A stretch of DNA of 32,260 bases, from the NCBI GenBank assembly GCA_001899385.1, contig MOYB01000007.1, forward strand, positions 27,248-59,507, read 5' to 3'. This stretch comes from Candidatus Caenarcanum bioreactoricola (lineage in GTDB: Bacteria; Cyanobacteriota; Vampirovibrionia; Caenarcaniphilales; Caenarcanaceae). Position numbers and translations under genes: made by a program. The notes under the pieces are model-generated. The model saw only the letters and a list, made by a program, of their open reading frames with translations. It had not been told where the DNA came from and did no database searches. How positions within the stretch are numbered: the stretch's first letter is position 1; each line of letters opens with the position of its first letter. This document shows positions 31,535 through 32,260 of this stretch, one piece after another.

Positions 31535-32044
31535 TTAAAAATCTATACTTCTAATTACAGACGCGGCGGTATTGCTAACATGTTCTATAGTTTCTCTTAT
31601 TTCTCTTTGTTTCTTGACCTCATCACTTTCAACTATATAGCTACATTGATTTTTACAACAAGACAAATTCTCAGTACAGCGATATTCAAAAACTCTAGTT
31701 GTATCTTTTTTACAAGAGATATATTCTTTTTGGCAGTTCTTTTGACATTCTTTAAACTCCTGAGCTAATACTTGTTGTTTTGTTAATTCTTTAACTTGTT
31801 TTTTAGGTTGCTTAATTTCTTTTTCTTTAATAATTTCTTGTTTTATTTGACTTTTTAACTCTTGTTTTAATTCTTGTTTTACTTCTTCACGCATTTCATC
31901 TTTTAATTCTTGTTTTATTTTTTGTTTTGTTATTTCATCCAATTCATTATCTAAACCAAAAGATTTTGTAATTATACAACTATATAGAATTATCCCTAAA
32001 ATATAAAAAACTTTAATATTTTTTTTAAAATTTAAATTTTGCAT
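31535..32044 (-). CDS. Exported coiled-coil protein with Cys-rich domain
   Basis: The protein has 169 residues with no family I recognise. Residues 10-28 form a hydrophobic signal or anchor (VFYILGIILYSCIITKSF). Residues of about 33-95 are a highly charged Lys/Glu/Gln coiled coil of short repeats (KQELK, KQEIK). A compact Cys cluster follows (about 99-135): CQKNCQKEYISC, YRC, LSCCKNQC, eight cysteines that could form disulfides outside the cytoplasm. The tail is helical (REIRETIEHVSNTAASVIR). AGGAG precedes ATG 32044. The cysteines suggest an extracytoplasmic metal or disulfide domain held out by the coiled coil. Confidence 0.72.
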   Translation of the reverse strand: MQNLNFKKNIKVFYILGIILYSCIITKSFGLDNELDEITKQKIKQELKDEMREEVKQELKQELKSQIKQEIIKEKEIKQPKKQVKELTKQQVLAQEFKECQKNCQKEYISCKKDTTRVFEYRCTENLSCCKNQCSYIVESDEVKKQREIRETIEHVSNTAASVIRSIDF

Positions 32045-32168
32045 AAATTTTTAGCTCCTAATAATTTTATAAACTTTCTACAAATTATAATAAAGTTATT
32101 ATTGACTTTTATTTGTTAAAAAAAGGTAAAGTTTATTAATAAATAAAGCCTTAAATAGCCTCACCCCG

Positions 32169-32226
32169 AGTAGCGCATACATTCCAGCTAAAGAACGACG
32201 CGTTTAGCTAGAATATATACACTACT
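32169..32226. repeat. Imperfect 24-nt-arm inverted repeat
   Basis: Arms 32169-32192 and 32203-32226 (20 of 24 positions complementary, core ATTCYAGCTAAA) enclose the 10-nt loop GAACGACGCG. GC-rich tracts (CTCACCCCG before, CTCCCCCTTTAGG after) flank it, unlike the surrounding AT-rich DNA. The remainder of 32045-32260 has no gene. The repeat may be the end of a mobile or palindromic element cut by the window edge. Confidence 0.6.
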
Positions 32227-32260
32227 ACTCCCCCTTTAGGCTTACTCCCCCTCAAAATCC

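Overview
The window is very AT-rich DNA from a diderm bacterium. It has lipoprotein and Sec signal peptides, an L,D-transpeptidase, division-type penicillin-binding proteins, UDP-glucose dehydrogenase and flagellar rod genes. Almost everything is ordinary chromosomal housekeeping with short intergenic gaps. The best guess for the source is a gut-type Vampirovibrionia/Melainabacteria (Gastranaerophilales-like) genome. This rests on base composition, the valyl-tRNA synthetase style and the N-terminal flavour of one small hypothetical (LNFKAKY). It is an inference from memory and no marker here proves it.

Layout. 1-3.7 kb: a 32-codon peptide gene, an exported NTF2-like protein, ybeY, a UbiA-family prenyltransferase and corA. 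3.7-6.7 kb: infB preceded by ylxR (minus strand). 6.8-9.1 kb: fmt, a possible small ORF and a Gfo/Idh/MocA oxidoreductase. 9.1-9.9 kb: an flgB-flgC-like rod pair. 10-11.3 kb: serS and tRNA-Leu(UAG). 11.5-16.6 kb: a class A beta-lactamase-like serine hydrolase, hpt, an FtsI-type PBP and an isolated atpA. 16.7-18.9 kb: a DUF47 (PhoU-like) gene and its PiT phosphate transporter, separated by a DUF559 endonuclease gene. 19.1-22.7 kb: a small hypothetical and valS. 22.7-29.4 kb: a frame-disrupted small gene, a DUF192 lipoprotein, tpiA, an L,D-transpeptidase, ugd, a thioredoxin-like exported protein, an overlapping convergent hypothetical, rplU, metW and a GT4 glycosyltransferase. 29.4-32.3 kb: malic enzyme, elbB, an exported Cys-rich coiled-coil protein and an imperfect 24-nt-arm hairpin.

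The most interesting content is a family of GC-rich palindromic elements between 11.4 and 21.3 kb, conspicuous against the AT-rich background. Each end is a C-rich outer tract followed by a short hairpin with a 6-7-nt loop, and the two ends are inverted repeats of each other. Two copies of about 130 bp (11396-11525 and 18903-19031, opposite orientation) have no gene. One copy of about 490 bp (17391-17880) carries a DUF559 (VSR-like nuclease fold) gene and sits between the two phosphate-transport genes. A fourth copy (20838-21265), with a different hairpin sequence but the same architecture, carries a DUF559 domain and lies in frame inside valS. The predicted valyl-tRNA synthetase therefore has about 140-160 extra residues between its SRQLWWGH segment and its DTWFSS motif. 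Hairpin stems differ between copies by paired changes. I interpret these as autonomous (DUF559-bearing) and non-autonomous (MITE/REP-like) members of one mobile family. The mobilising role of DUF559 is inference.

Other points of interest are a G7 tract that breaks the frame of a small conserved-looking gene, paired TTTTCTAGAAAA palindromes in two intergenic regions, and promoters whose -10 box lies only 8-10 nt from the start codon (likely leaderless mRNAs).
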